Assembly: GCA_963971425.1 (NCBI GenBank)
Contig: OZ020521.1
Span: forward strand, 10,619,519-10,683,518
Direction of reading: 5' to 3'
Origin: Bryoerythrophyllum caledonicum
Taxonomy: Eukaryota; Streptophyta; Bryopsida; Pottiales; Pottiaceae
Length of the DNA stretch: 64,000 nt
The notes under the pieces are model-generated. The model did not search any database. It was given only the letters and a program-made list of their open reading frames with translations, and had not been told where the DNA came from. Positions 32,704-46,323 of the stretch are shown piece by piece. Position 1 is the first letter of the stretch; the number at the start of each line of letters is the position of its first letter. A program made the position numbers and the translations under genes.

Positions 32704-35700
32704 CTATAGAGGGGGGTTCGATGCGTCAGGAAGGGGTTGGTTGTTTTTAAGTTTTTGTTTATGCAGGAATATCGACATAGCATGTTGAATTGCAATAGTG
32801 TTAATATTAAAAAAGGTGGTTTTGATTGAAGTGACGGGGATTTTAAATGTTTCTTCAAGGGTTGTCATTGAGGGAATGAAGGTGGTGGCTCTAGCACCCG
32901 CAGTGATGACAATGAGGGGGTCTACTTTCCATCCTACTGCTTGAATATCGTCAAGTAATGGTTGGTATTTGTTTGTTTTGTTTGCAATAGTGTCCGGAGA
33001 GAATCTATCATTGCAATATGTGAATTCAATAAACTGAATAGTGAGACTCGGGTCTATGTGGTTTGGTGGGGGGTCTTTGTATGAAAGTCCTCTAACACAT
33101 AGTAGGTCCGGTTTGAATCTTGCATTGCAGTAGCATCTTTGAGTGTGACAAATGCATGGTAATAGCCAAGGAGGGACCGTATTTTCTTGTGGGTTGTCAT
33201 TAAAGGTTCCGGCATTCATGAGAATGAAGTACCGGGATTTGGTTGATGAAATAAGTAGTTTACGAATAGCCCACACGGCTATGTTATGTCTTTCGACAAT
33301 TAGTGAGTGTGTATGGGGGTTTTGGCACTTGAGTAAGACATGTAGCCATGTGTCCGGGTCCGTGCTGTTGCAAATTGGACATGTTATTGTAGGAAATCTT
33401 TCAATTCCGAAGAAGAGTTATTTGCGGGCATTTCCCATGTACTGTCCGGTGCGGAATTTGATTAGGCATGTGATTTGTGAGTCCATAATTATGGGGTTTT
33501 CCCAAAAATTGTTGGACAGTGCGTTGTGAATATTTGGGTTTCCGGTCCATTTATCAATATTGGGGAAATTTTCTATGAGTTTTTCCAGGTTATTTACAAG
33601 ATCATGTTTTTTGAGGTATTTGTCCAAGAATCGTATGGGGCCTTTGTTGGGAGTTTCGCCCATAGAAGGCCATTCATATCTATGAAAGTAATATGGGATG
33701 GCATGGGCGTGTTCGTATGGGTGTTCCGCATTTTTGTGGGTTTTTTCTCTTCCTTCCTTTGCTAGTTTGTCGGATTGTTCATCTCCGTCGATATTAGCAT
33801 GAGCACGGACTTTGTGGAGTGTAGTAATTTGTGTGCGATTTTGAAGCATTACAACCATAGATGTGAGGATAGTTTTGTCCAGGTGGTTGTTGTGTAAAGT
33901 GGGGTGTATTAAGGAGATATAATGTATTTATGCAATCTGTAAAAATGTGAGCGGGTTTGTTTGGGTATTGAGTGGTGATTATCTTAAGGGTTTTGTGTAT
34001 AGCCATCATTTCGGCTCTTAGAATATTTTGGTGTCCATGTAGTCTTTTACCTAAATTTATTTGTTTGGTTGAATTATATACCCCATAACCGGCTTTTTCT
34101 CGGTGCCAATGTCCCGGGCTTACTTCGGTTGGTTCTTTAAAAGAGCCGTCAGTATAGTAGCTAAAGTTGGGGTCGAATTTGAGGACGGTATTAATTTGGT
34201 AGTTGGGGAGTGGGAGGTTCAATTCGGTAGCTCGTAGTGCGGAGATGTTTGTGTGGGGGGTTTTAGACCATTTTTGGTTACAGTATACCCGGATTGAAAT
34301 AGGTGTGGGAGGGGCAATTGCGGTGTATACCTTGTTAATGTTTAGATTTTTTGCTATCAAAGTGAGATGAGTGAGGTTTTCTAGAGTGCCTATTTCTCGA
34401 GTTTGTTGATGTATACATAGGATACATAGGGTTGGTGGCTCAAGGCGGGGTGTTTGTATTTGCGGTGGTCTAGTGGGTTCTTTGTAGGTCATAGAGTCCG
34501 CTTCAAATAGTACTATGATGTGGGAGTCCGGGAATGGGCCTAAGTGTGGGTTAGAGTTGTGGTACCATTGAGTGTCTGGAGTAATAATAATGGTGATGTT
34601 GTGGTTGGGATCATTGTTTGCCGCTAGGCGTGCCCAGTGTGTTGCTTGTTGAGTTTCTGCTTCATTGCGAGGGTGTGCAAGGCCTATTCCGCTCCACCTA
34701 TAATCAAAGGCTTTTCCAAGAGAACCAAAAATCTTATCCCGTTCGAATGGAGAGTAGAATTTTGAAATTTTTGTGGAGCATGTAACGGGGGATGAGAAGT
34801 ATGAGTGTGAGATATTCATAGATGTAATAAGGTAGTTTAAGATGGGATCGGGTAATGTGTCGTGTGCATTTTTAAAGGGGTCATTTTTGGGTATACGGTA
34901 TTTATTTCTTTGATATAGCCAAACAATTTCAGTTTCAAATGTTTGGGGTATTGGTTCAATGCTAATAGGGTTTTGTAGTGCGTTGTGATATTGGTTCCAC
35001 AACCATTGTAGTCTATCGAGTGGTATGGTTATTAGGTGTCTGCCATTACCTTCGTATATGTGAGCATTATCTTGTTGTATTTTGATTGTGTTTGTTTGTG
35101 TGAGGATGTCCGTTTCGGAGTTGCATTTCGGTTGTAAAGATGTTGAGGAGGGGGATAATAAGAGGCGGCGTGACAAATCTTCTCTCTCAGGGTTGTACTT
35201 GGGGGTGGTGTAGTTGTATGATATTTAGGTAATAATTGTTTTGAGTTCTAAGGTAGTATTGTATGAGAATTTTGGTGTTATGTACGGAAGTATTTGGGTT
35301 GTGCCAAGGAAAAAGATTTCTTTGTGGGAGCCATTTGGCGTAGGTGGTGTTATTGTGGAGCCAATGGCATAGGTATGACGTATATTGCTTGCTTATGTTG
35401 TTAGAATCAATGTATTTTTTATGTTTGTGCGCGGTTATGTTGTTTATTGGGTGCATGGAGGGGTTTTTTAATATATGTGGTGGAGGGGCATGTGGTCGTC
35501 AATGTGGCGGGTTTGGAGGGGTTGGTGGGAGGTTAATGTTGGGGTGGATCTCATTGTGACCAATGATGTACGGGTCTTTAAGTGTGTAAGGTGGGGCGTG
35601 AGTGGTGCAAGGGTTGGGGCATATAGGGAGGCATGTAGGATGACAAAATAGTTGTTTAGCAATATTTGGTGCACTTTTTATTAATTTGTGAGGGGTACCG

Positions 35701-38700
35701 TAAAATGTTTTGTAGCTCTTGTCGTCCATAGGGTGTGTTACATTTGGTAGTGTAATTTGTTTTAGATCGGTAACGTTTGTGGAAAAAAGTTTTTGTAGGA
35801 GTTTGGCGGATAATTGTCGGTCAAGTCTAAGGAGGTTATGGATTTCATTTGCCCAATTTTGTTCTAGCAGCGTGGGGCCTAGTAGGAATTCTTCTAGTGT
35901 GCTTTTTAGAAATGTTTGGCCTTCTGTTTTGAGTAGAAAAAGTGTGCGGGTAATGGGAGATCAATGGCAATCAAATTTTTTAAGTCTTTGGAGGTATTGT
36001 GCTCCTCCAATAATGGCAAGGATGTGCCGAAGGAGTCCACAGTAAATTAGTCCTAGTCGTCTCTTGTCGTTAAGTGCATTTTGGAGTTATTCACCAATGC
36101 AACATAGATAGGCGTTTTTGAGGGAAAAAGCTTCTAATCCAAATAGTTCGTGGGGGAGTTGTGTTATGACATTGGGTGTACAATTAGGGAGTCCGCATAC
36201 TTTCTTTTGTATGGCTATGATTTTTTTATCAAGTTTGTTTATGGCGGGCATGGAATAAGGGACCGCATAGAAACTACATGAGATACGAGGACGTATGACG
36301 ATATCAATCATTTTAATTTTTTGTTGCAATGTAGCCGGACATATTGTAAGTTCCTTGCATTGTTTAATAAGTTTTGTAGTAGTAGCGTGAATTTGAATTT
36401 TCCATTTTAATGATGGGACTAGGTTTATTCCAAGGTATATGTAGGGTTGGTTTTGGTTGAGAACCGGAATTGGTTGGCTACGATAGTGGATATTGGTAGC
36501 TTGGATAAGGGCTTTGAAGGCCGTCGGATTTATTTTGGATTTGTTTGGGCATCCAGTTACGACTCATTTTTGGACCCCAAGTGCCATCCCGGTCCATAGA
36601 CAAAATTTGTCTATTTTGTCTAATTGAGTTTGGAGTGATTTAAGGCGGCCGAAGATGGCCGCTAGATCGTCGGCATATGCAGCCGAGTTTATGGTGACTT
36701 TTGAGGTGCCAAATGTGTAGCCATTATTACTCCTTTGGAGCCATCTCAGTAGAGGTTCTAGAAAAATAATAAAGAGGTATGGACTCAATGTATCGCCTTG
36801 GATGGTACCACGTTCGATGGGGATAGGGCGTGTATTACCAAAGAATTCTCTAGTGTATGTAGTGGTAGATTGGGAGTATATATTGCCAACCAGTGTGACT
36901 GCGTCTTCCGGGTACCCAAGATCGCTCATTATGGCTAGCAATCGAGGATGGTCAATGGAACCGAATGCGTTTTTGAAGTCAATGTGGAGTATGTAAATGT
37001 CTTTATTAGTGAATTTTGCATCCTCAAGAGCGGCAATGAGGGTTTGAAGTTGGCGTGTGGTACTTCTCTCGGCTCTAAACCCTTCTTGGCTTTCGTGTAA
37101 TATTTGGTGTTTTTCCCCGTAAGCCGATAATATTGATGTTAATGTGCTAGTATATAATTTGTAAATGGTGTTAGCTAAGGCAATAGGTCGGTGGTTAGGT
37201 AGCACGGATGGGTTGCCTTTTTGTATAGTAAGATTGTTAAACTTGTTTTCCAAGATGCGGGGATGGATTTTTGTTTGTAACAATGAAGGAAGAATAATGA
37301 TAGAAGGTCATGGAATCTTGGGGGCATGTTTTTAGAATTGAGTTAGGTATATGGTGCGGTCCGGGGGCTTTGTTGGTTCCCAAATTTTTTAGACACATGT
37401 TGTATGTGTCTCTGTTATAATATGTGTGGAGAGGTGTTGTTGGTTCGCCTCTTCTATCCATGGTAAATCCGTCCAAATCATGCCACGGGTATTGCCTAAC
37501 TCCGCACGTGCATGTTGATGTATGTTGTGGTTGGAAGTGACACGGGGGGGTGGATGGTCTATTGTTTATGGATTGTTGAAAATGTATTTCATTTAAGATG
37601 TCATCTGGGCTGGTTAGAGTATTATTGTTTTGATCTAAAATACAGTCTAGTGGCAGGTTTGTGTTGTTTTTAAAGACTTTTCTATTATTCTTTTTTGGGC
37701 TAGTTTCGTATAATTGACTATACTTAGAAATGGCTTTTTTGACACATTCGCTTGCATATTTTGTAGTAATTTTCCGAGCTTTTTTGTTGGCAGCTTTTGC
37801 AATGATTGCAATGTCTTTTAGCGAGTCTTCATGAGTTGTGTAGGGAAATGGTACTTGTTGGATTTGAGGGTGATGAAGGTTTTGTAGTTCAGAGAGTATG
37901 GGGTGGGTTTGCCAATTTTGGTTAGTTTTAGCAATGTAAATTGTTTTACGAATAGTGTGGTATGTGACAAGATGTTGTTTCCACTTTTTGGCTAGTTTTC
38001 TCGGGAGATACCCCCCTTGTTTCGAGGTTCTAGGTGTGAGTAGTGGAATGGGGGGCGCTTTACACGTCTTTTCTAATATAGTGGAAATTTCATTAATGAG
38101 CTTGTCAAGAGTCGTGCAAGCTTCTTGCCATTGTATGTGTGTGAGGTGTTGGTGGTTGGAAAGAATATCTGTAAGGGAGTCTATTTGTAGTGAGTTTTTT
38201 TCAAAGAATATTGTATTAAAACTATCAAGGTTTTCTTTTGGGATGGGGTTTAATATTTTAATATCATTTGAGTTGATGGTTGTGGGAGGTCTACTTATAA
38301 GGGTGTTGTGAGGTATATTGAGTTGGATTGGGAAGTGGTCCAAGTTTAAGTTGGTTGTGGTATTGGTGATAGATGTATATTGGGTATGGTTAGGTGTTTT
38401 AATGTAAAATCCATCGATTAGGCTATAGTGTGTGTAGTTAAGTCCACCTTGACGAGAGTATTGTGTATCGGTTGGGATTAAATATAATTCTGGGTCATCC
38501 GTATAATTTTGCCATTGATAGTCTATGTCTAGTGGGGGGGTAAAAACCCCTCCGTTTTGTCTTCCAATAAGGGCGATATCTTGGTTAAAGTCTCCGCAAA
38601 GTATTATAGTATGGTTAGTGTGTATATTTATTTGTGAAGTGATGGAATTTTGGATCTCTGGAATAAGCCTAGAGTCTTCTATGTGCAAAGGCATGTATAG

Positions 38701-39345
38701 ATGAAGAATGAGCCATGGTTGGAGGGGTTGGTTAGTAATTTCAATAATTTGAAGATATGGTGATATATTAGCTGGGCTAGGGATTTTAGTAATATTTCCG
38801 GGGAAGGCATATGATTGGTGTATGAGCATGAGTAGACCTCCTCTTGCCGGTGTATATGGCCTTCGTTGTTGGATGCATTGTGTGAGAGAATGAGTGTTAT
38901 TAAATATAAGTTTATAGTCGGGGAATGTTTTTTGGATGTATTTTGTGGATTTAGTAGCGGTTAGTTTAGTTTCTTGTATGGCAATTATGGCGGGTGGTGT
39001 GATGGTGTGGGTGGTTAGATTGTGGATGCATGGTAAAGCAGTGTTTAACGTTGAGGCGTTCCATGTAGTTATATATGTGTTTCTATTGTCTATGTTGTCG
39101 TGATTGCTAAATGTAGGGGAAATGTAGGCGGGTGTCGGGATGGGGTGCGTGTAAGCATGAATTGGTTCAAAGCATCTAAGAGCTTCAAGGATAAGATTGT
39201 GCGGGAAGTAGGGAAATTTTAATTGTAGTTCATCGGGGGAAGGTGGGGTTTGGCTATGAATAAAGTTATATAGGTCATTGTGTAGAGAGGTTTTATATTC
39301 AAAAAGGTATTGGTTTTCTTCTAGGAATTTGGTGTATGAGTGGGG
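32704..39345 (-). pseudogene. LINE ORF2: EN - RT - possible MTase - RNase H - Zn knuckle - C-terminal domain
   Basis: Endonuclease (about 39,110-38,240): TTWNAS, the catalytic Glu in IAIQETKL, ILCGDFNQD and NLDHFP. RT (37,283-36,090): HIDFKNAFGSIDH, RGTIQGDTLSP, AYADDLA and a YLG thumb motif. Between RT and RNase H, about 34.8-34.4 kb, is an extra domain with FGSLGKAFDYRWSG, GLAHPRNEAE and TQWYHNS. RNase H (34.16-33.72 kb): YTDGSF, RAEMMAI, IFTDC and the final Asp in ANIDGDEQSD. Zinc knuckle: CPIC...HVLLKC near 33.35 kb. C-terminal domain near 33.03-32.78 kb: FIEFTYCNDRF, GWKVDPLIVITAGAR. There are frameshifts near 37.25, 35.18 and 33.83 kb and in-frame stops near 36,565, 36,088, 35,968, 35,500 and 33,419, so it is inactive. 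Confidence 0.9.
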
Positions 39346-39813
39346 TGTATCTATATGTCTTTCAGGGGATTATGTAGAGAGGATAGGGTGTTTAGTAATA
39401 TATTTGTCCAATGTGTTGGGTTTGTGTTGGTAGAATGTTGGTTGGTGATATTGTTGCATTCGTCTATTGAAGGGTGGAGAGTGGTAATTAAGGCGAATAA
39501 GATGTGTGTGGATGGGTGGTTGTTTTTTTGATGTATGTAGCAAGAAATGTTGGGGTAGAGGGTGGAATAAGTTTCGTGAAGCATGTGGTTATTTTTTGGA
39601 AGTGGCGCAAAGGAAGATGCTAGGTGTTGATAATCGGGGTGGAGTTTTATAGTATTCGGAATGAAATATATTTTTGATACTCTTTTATGTGTTTTTGGAT
39701 GGTTGAGGAAGACATTTGGCATTGGGCCGGGGTTCGTTTCTATGTCTCCGCAAAGTATAATTAATAGTTTACAATGAGTAATGTGTATGGCTACTAGTGG
39801 GAGGGGTGTGGAG

Positions 39814-40185
<372 letters not shown>

Positions 40186-40473
40186 ATTTGATTTGTTTAG
40201 TAGTATGTAGATGTATCATGTGTTGCTGTTTATGTGTTTTTTTTAGAATCTTTGTATTTCTATAGTATATATATACTATATTATATATATTTTTGTTCTT
40301 GTTTATGTTTTTGTTGGATTTGTTGTGTTTAGTAGTATATAGATATACTAAAGTTTTTGTTTTTGTTTTTGTTTTGCATAGATTTTTGTATTGTTTTTTT
40401 TTTAAAACTACATATTATAGTATATATATATATACTGATGTGTATTGATTTATTACAGCGTTGTTTGACATTA

Positions 40474-42192
40474 TTAGTTTGACGTGTCCATCTTGCCCTC
40501 TATAGCTTGTTGCTCCCGTTCTGATGCTTGTAATTCAGCCGCCATGATCGTTTGGATGAGTTGGGATCGGAGGTTTGACATTTCTCCTCTGAGGGACTTG
40601 ACCGTGTTCGCTTGTACCATATCGGCGTATTGTCTTGCCTCGTGCACAATCTCTCCTTTCATGGTCTTCATTTCTCTTCGAAGTTGATCAAGGGTAACGC
40701 CATTGCTTTTGTTCGGTCCATTCTCCATGGCAATCACAACATTTACTACTGCTGAATTTACATCCGAGAACCCTAACCTTGTAAGTTCATCCATACTTGG
40801 TTTATTACTTCCATCCAAACTTTTAGGATGAGGGGTAAACATGACGTACTTTCCATGTAATATTTTTCTTTGTTTGACATGCTTTTTATATACTGCAGCA
40901 TTTAAACATTCGATGTTACATGTCCCTACATGGCATCCATGCTCGAGTTTGAAGAATATATCAACCACATTCTCCTCACCGAGTATGGACTTGATACCAC
41001 TTGTAAGTTCTTTTTCATTTTTTGTTTTGTTGAGGTTTTTAGCAATGAGAATAAGACAATTCTTTTTTGCAATTTCGTCTTCATCCATCTTCCTAGTTGC
41101 AAACATTGGAACAAAAATCTCATTAGAGAATGAGACTTTGTAGTCTTTCACTTTGGTTGCTTGCTCCAGGGAGGGGGTTTTGACCCATGCAAATTCGGAA
41201 AGACACTTTTTTTCCGCCCCGGTTATTTCAAACTCATGACCCCTTGCAAAGCTTTCTCTTACAATCTCTTCATGTAGTTCAAATGATTCTTTGTTGGCGA
41301 GATTTGGGCCGGATATCTTGACTGATAGTAGGTGTGAGAAGGCAAGAGAGTCATAAAATTTACACACTTTTCCCTTGTGTGGAATCCCTTCATTCAAGAC
41401 AAGAATGAAGGGTCTCGTGCCTTTCAACAAACCCCTAGCATGAATATCCGGGTTTTTTAGGTGTATTTTAAGGATCCCATTCCAATTGTTGGTTTGGTGG
41501 TAGCAAAATACGGCTATGGGCTAACCAATGCATGTTCCAGTAGGGATTTCCATTTCGTTTAAACTAACTTTTACCATACCTAATACCATATCTTTGGTCC
41601 AAACTTGATTACCAAGTTCAAAATGAATTGATACTTGGTAGTCTAATGCATAGCCATTATTATCCACCTCAACTTCACTTGGAAGTTGGGTGAGATTAAA
41701 GTGATTACCCAATTTTCCATCTATTCTTTCAGATGGCCATTTGTTTTGGGGGACGAATGGAAAAGCAAGCATGGCTGTGAAGCTTTCATTTGCTTCTTTT
41801 GTGTTTAGACCACATTTGACCGACTCTTCAATGCTAGATATTGGTGTTTTTTGGCTCCCATTTTTCTTTGCAATCATATTCATTGCATGAAAACCTAGCC
41901 AGTATTCGGTGAAAGACAAACTTGTTGCCTTCACTTTTTTTTGGCTGGTGTTTGTGATAAATAGGAGATTTTGACTAGTATTTATTGGGCAAGGGTTTTC
42001 CTCAACCACATCAACAAATAGCCGCTTGGAGGAGGAGGCAACATCTTGGAATTGAGACATACTGTTGCAGTCAAAGCAAAAGGTGTTAATCAATGGTGTA
42101 GGTTGTTTTATCTCAATATTCGCCCTTATCATCTTGTTCTCCACTTCTCCCCCCAACATACGTTGAGGGCTTTTTGAAGTTAAGATTGCCAA
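40474..42192 (-). pseudogene. LINE ORF1, one in-frame stop
   Basis: 573 codons in one frame from about 42,192, broken only by a TAG at 41,521-41,523 (codon 224). Before it: MEIPTGTCIG; after it: PIAVFCYHQTNNWNGILKIH, which reads on as one protein. The C-terminus (MKTMKGEIVHEARQYADMV, then SNLRSQLIQTIMAAEL) is long helical, as in the oligomerising part of LINE RNA-binding ORF1 proteins. No RRM or CCHC motif is obvious. Much less decayed than ORF2. Confidence 0.75.
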
Positions 42193-42240
42193 GAAGGGAT
42201 GGAAAGTAATATTGGAGACATACCAATAGTTGACAGACTC

Positions 42241-45200
42241 ATCTTAGAATTGGACTTGAGAGGGATAATACAACGCATAGACATTGACTTGTACACATAC
42301 ACACGCATGAGAGGTGCCAGAATATTGGTCACCTCCCCAAGCAGCTGGTTTATATATTATGTGTTGTATACATGCCCATAGGATTGCATAATAATCCCAG
42401 TGATGGCAAAAAGCAATTGATTGTGAGGAAGAAGTGAGAGAAGTATGACATGAATGAGTAGTTACCCCTTGCACACTATGGTGTGGAATCTTGGCTTGAT
42501 GAAAACACTTTGTGGTAGTGTGACTCTCGCTTGTCTCAACTACGGCTGAGCACCTCAATCTTGGATTTTTCAAAATTGTCCATGCTTCTCTTGGTCTCCA
42601 GTTACTCTCGAGCTTCAGCGTACTTCTTCTGCCAAAGAGCAAGCATCCCAAGGTGGTATCACCAAAGGGCTGGTGATGTGTGTTAACCTGCACTATGCTT
42701 TTCAGTACCCTAGCTACTCGCTCGTCTAGCTTGGTAACGGTTTTGGGAGTGTCACGGGATTGGATACCTGGGTTTGGCCTTGGAGGGAGGGATTTGTTGT
42801 CGTAGGTTGGCGACTTCACTTGCAAGGCGCCGAAGTTATGGGCTGAGGAAATCTCGCCGAACTAGACCACCTTAGTTTGCTCCGCCGATCCTCCCGGAGT
42901 TGGAATGCCTGTTTGTCCAAATTGGCCGGCCTGTTGACCTGTTGGCGGGGTTGGCGGCTCTTAGCTCGTGCTTCGTGCGCCGTTGGGCCTTGGCGCTTCG
43001 CGCGTGCTCAGGCTTGGCTGGAGGGTCTCCTGAGTTTGTGTTGACCGTTGGTGTGGAGGTTGGAGGTTCAGCCGTGAGGGTTCTAGGGTTTGTATGGGCC
43101 TAAGGTGGGGTCTCCTCCTTTGCCGTTGCGGCTGAGCAGTGGGTTGGTCGGCGGAGGGCATTGCGTACAGACACAGCGTCTAGGGGGTTCTTGTGGGGTT
43201 CAGGTATGCTTCTTCTCTCCCGTGTCTGCAGGCTGTGCGTACTTGCTCGGTCTTCTTGCTGCGGTCTGCAGGGGCTCTCTTCGTCTGCTTCTTTCGTTCT
43301 TTGGTCTCCAGTACGTGTTGTGTGTGCCTGCCGGGCTTGGGGTTGCAGTCATCGTGCTCCTTCCTTGTTGTCGGTAGTTGTTCTGCAGGTTCCTTCTCAT
43401 GGTGCTCGCGTCTGCCGGCTTGGGGTCTGCTGACTTCAGGTTCTTCGGGATCTGCTGACTTCGGGATCTGTTGACTTCGGATCTGCTGACTTCGGGATCT
43501 GTTGACTTCGGATCTGCTAACTTCGTGCAAATCTGTTGCTTCTTTTGCAGGTGAGTCTTTACGGCTTCACATTGTCTATACTCCGTTGGATGTGTTCTGC
43601 GTGATGTGCTGCTTCTAACGTGTGTTTTTTTACATTTGTTAGCAGGTGCCTATGTGGGATGCAAATCAAAGGCAAGTTAGCGCTGGTCAATTCGCAAATC
43701 AACAACAAAAACGACAGCAAGTTTGCAAGGGGAGAAGTAGCCTGCTCTTCAGAGGCGAGGGGAGTCCAAGCTGGTCTTGAGGATATCGTCTCACTCCTCC
43801 GTTGGTGCTTCGCAGCTGCTTGCAGGTTCGTGATCTCTACATGGGTAACGATGTCGCGATGTTGCCACAGCGTAGGGAGTGGATGTCTGCGCAGTAGAAC
43901 AATATGAGAGGATTTGAGAGTGAAATGAGGGCATGATATATACCTGTTGTTGTGTTGGTGTTTGATAGATTCAATTGTGGTCGATGAACGTCTTTGTTTT
44001 GCTAATCGTTTAGGGTTAGCTCCTTCTGGAAGCCGTTGGGTTGCGGCTGGTCGGTTGTCATGACTCAAATAGAGGTTTGGATCTTGCTCTTTCGTAGATT
44101 CGTCATTTTTGTGGTTGTTGTGGCGGCTAGGATTTTGTCTGTATAATTGCTGTTGGCCATGCTTCCCTGTATGTTGCATGTCCTTTGGCAATCTGTCACT
44201 ATTTGGTAGTGTTTTACTAGCAAGAGAGAAAGGAGATGTAGTGGTGGTGGGGTTGCTTACCTGATTGTGCACATACCTAATGCTCGTTTGCTGTCTCAAG
44301 GACTTGTTTTCTTGTTGTTGGTGTGCTTGGTATTGGGGTTGGTGTTGGCGTTGTGTTGGTCGTGACGTGAGGCTTCTCAAGTTGTAGAGTCTAGGTGCCT
44401 GTACTTCCTTCATTTCTGATTTTGGTGGAGTCTCATATTTCGGTGTTGTGTCTTTTTTCAGTCCCTGCTTGATATGTCGGCATATCCTTCTACTGCTCGC
44501 TGCCCATCTAGAGAGTCCGCTGTTTTTTCTGGTGGCATGGAAAAACAAGCAAATTGTCAGGTGAGAGGTCAGCGTACGTACCTTGGCCAGGGGTGTTGTT
44601 GTGTTGATGTTGTATGTCTTGTAGTTGGTGACGGCTGCGTTGATTGCTGAATATTGACGTTGTTGTGTTGTTGATTGTGCAGGTGATTTGGCGTTCTTCC
44701 GCGGGTGCTGCTACTCCCTGTGTTGTCCTTTGCGCTGTAGTGCTGATCTCCTCGTACTATGGCGGCTTTATGGCTTCTTGTAATATAGATTAGTCATGAG
44801 TATAACATCATCAGTAGTCACTAGCATGTTTCTACCAAGTCTATAAAGGCAATATTGACGCTTTTCTAAGTACAAAATACACATATAAAACTTAGCTGGT
44901 CCTTGGAAGTGTTGGTCCTTGTGGGAAGATCTTGTATCTTGGCGTTGGTCTCGTGCATATTGTAGGCAGTAGTCGGTCTTCATGTGTGTGTGCTTATGTC
45001 TTAGTTGAAGAAGTGATAGGTGTGATGTTTCTAGTTGTGATATGGTATCCAGATCTAGATCTACTTGTGCATATTTGACGTGGGTAGTGCAGGATCTAGA
45101 GCTAGATTTGGGCCAACACATAGCCCCACTTAAGATCTACTCTCCCATACTAGTGCTAAATCCTTTGCAGCCCATTCAAATTTGTGACAACAGATCGAGA

Positions 45201-45480
45201 ACTTGCAATCCCTGCCAACACTCTACACATCTAAGAAACATTTTCTAGCAGCAAAACGAGGTGTACAATGGGATTTGCAATGACACCCAGCATCCCTCAT
45301 TGCCTTGTGCTTCGTGTTTGCGCCTAACACCTAAACACCTCCTCACCAGGTTTTGTGGAGCTACTCTCTAAACATCCCTCGGTCCACCACCAACAATAAC
45401 CGACAAAAGCTGGAAAGGTAAAGAGTACAAAGAAGAAGTAGCAGTATTAGTACATGTGCCTAATGGGAGTTCTTGTAGGC
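42241..45480. other. No gene supported; possible LINE leader
   Basis: GC-richer sequence upstream of LINE ORF1, with long but low-complexity open frames on both strands (Arg/Ser/Gln-rich on the minus strand). It could be LINE 5' UTR or unrelated. About 44.8-45.5 kb is AT-rich. No recognisable protein. Confidence 0.4.
43425..43524. repeat. Minisatellite, ~16-bp unit
   Basis: Six to seven copies of TCTGCTGACTTCGGGA with TGTTGACTTCGGA variants. Confidence 0.85.
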
Positions 45481-46323
45481 ACTCTATGCGGGAAGGACAT
45501 TTTCATCTTTTGTAGTTTGGCTATGTGCTATAGCACATTGTATAAGTTTTGAAGAAGTTATGGATAAGTGATTCTGATTGTAGCATGGGCAATATGTATG
45601 AAGACATTCATCGCAATACATATACCGTTTGTATGTCTTTTTGCCGAAATTGCATTCGTGTGCTCGATCCTTCAATGCAACGCATACACATTACTCCCTC
45701 CCAATTCTACGTATTATGTATTGCACTCTGACCAATGGAACATGTATGCATTGAATGGTATATTTTTTTATTTACATGGGCAGAAATACTTGGAGACTTG
45801 TCCGCTTCAATATTATAGTATGTTGATGTATGTTGCAAAAGACTATATTATAATACATCATACAATATGATACTGTGGAACACTATAGTACACTACAGGT
45901 CACTGTAATGTATTGTAGTATAGTATAGCATACAACACTGTTGTATATGTCGCATTATTTAAGACTGTACTGTGCTCTTGATTTCTACAAGGAATAGAGA
46001 TCTTGGAGTTATCTTTCACTCATGGGCATCATTGTTAAAATCATTGATCTCTAGTACATCGTAGGAGGGTATATGCTGTGGGTGGTTTTATAATGCAAAT
46101 ATTGGCTTCATGTATGCATGGTGTTGAATCTGAACAATGGTCTTATGATTTTTCCGGTGGTCGTGAATGGATTCCCATTATTATCGTTGTGACAGAAGAC
46201 CCACCCATGGAACTAGCTTCTTTTGAGTAGGTATGCATTTTGTCATCCCGGTATTGAAGTTTACAATAGAAATCGTTAACTTTGTCGTTTTGCACCTCAC
46301 CAAAAGTTTACAAATAAATTGTT
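45481..46323. other. No gene seen
   Basis: AT-rich with many TAGTA/TATAC motifs (about 45,840-45,960). No supported coding sequence except a possible upstream part of the SET pseudogene. Confidence 0.45.

Noticed and set aside
43559-44548. 329-residue minus-strand frame
   Set aside because: Gln/Arg/Ser-rich low complexity with no domain and no homologue recognised.
45030-45130. Possible LTR with primer-binding site (TGGTATCCAGA)
   Set aside because: No second LTR and no element proteins nearby; the match is short.
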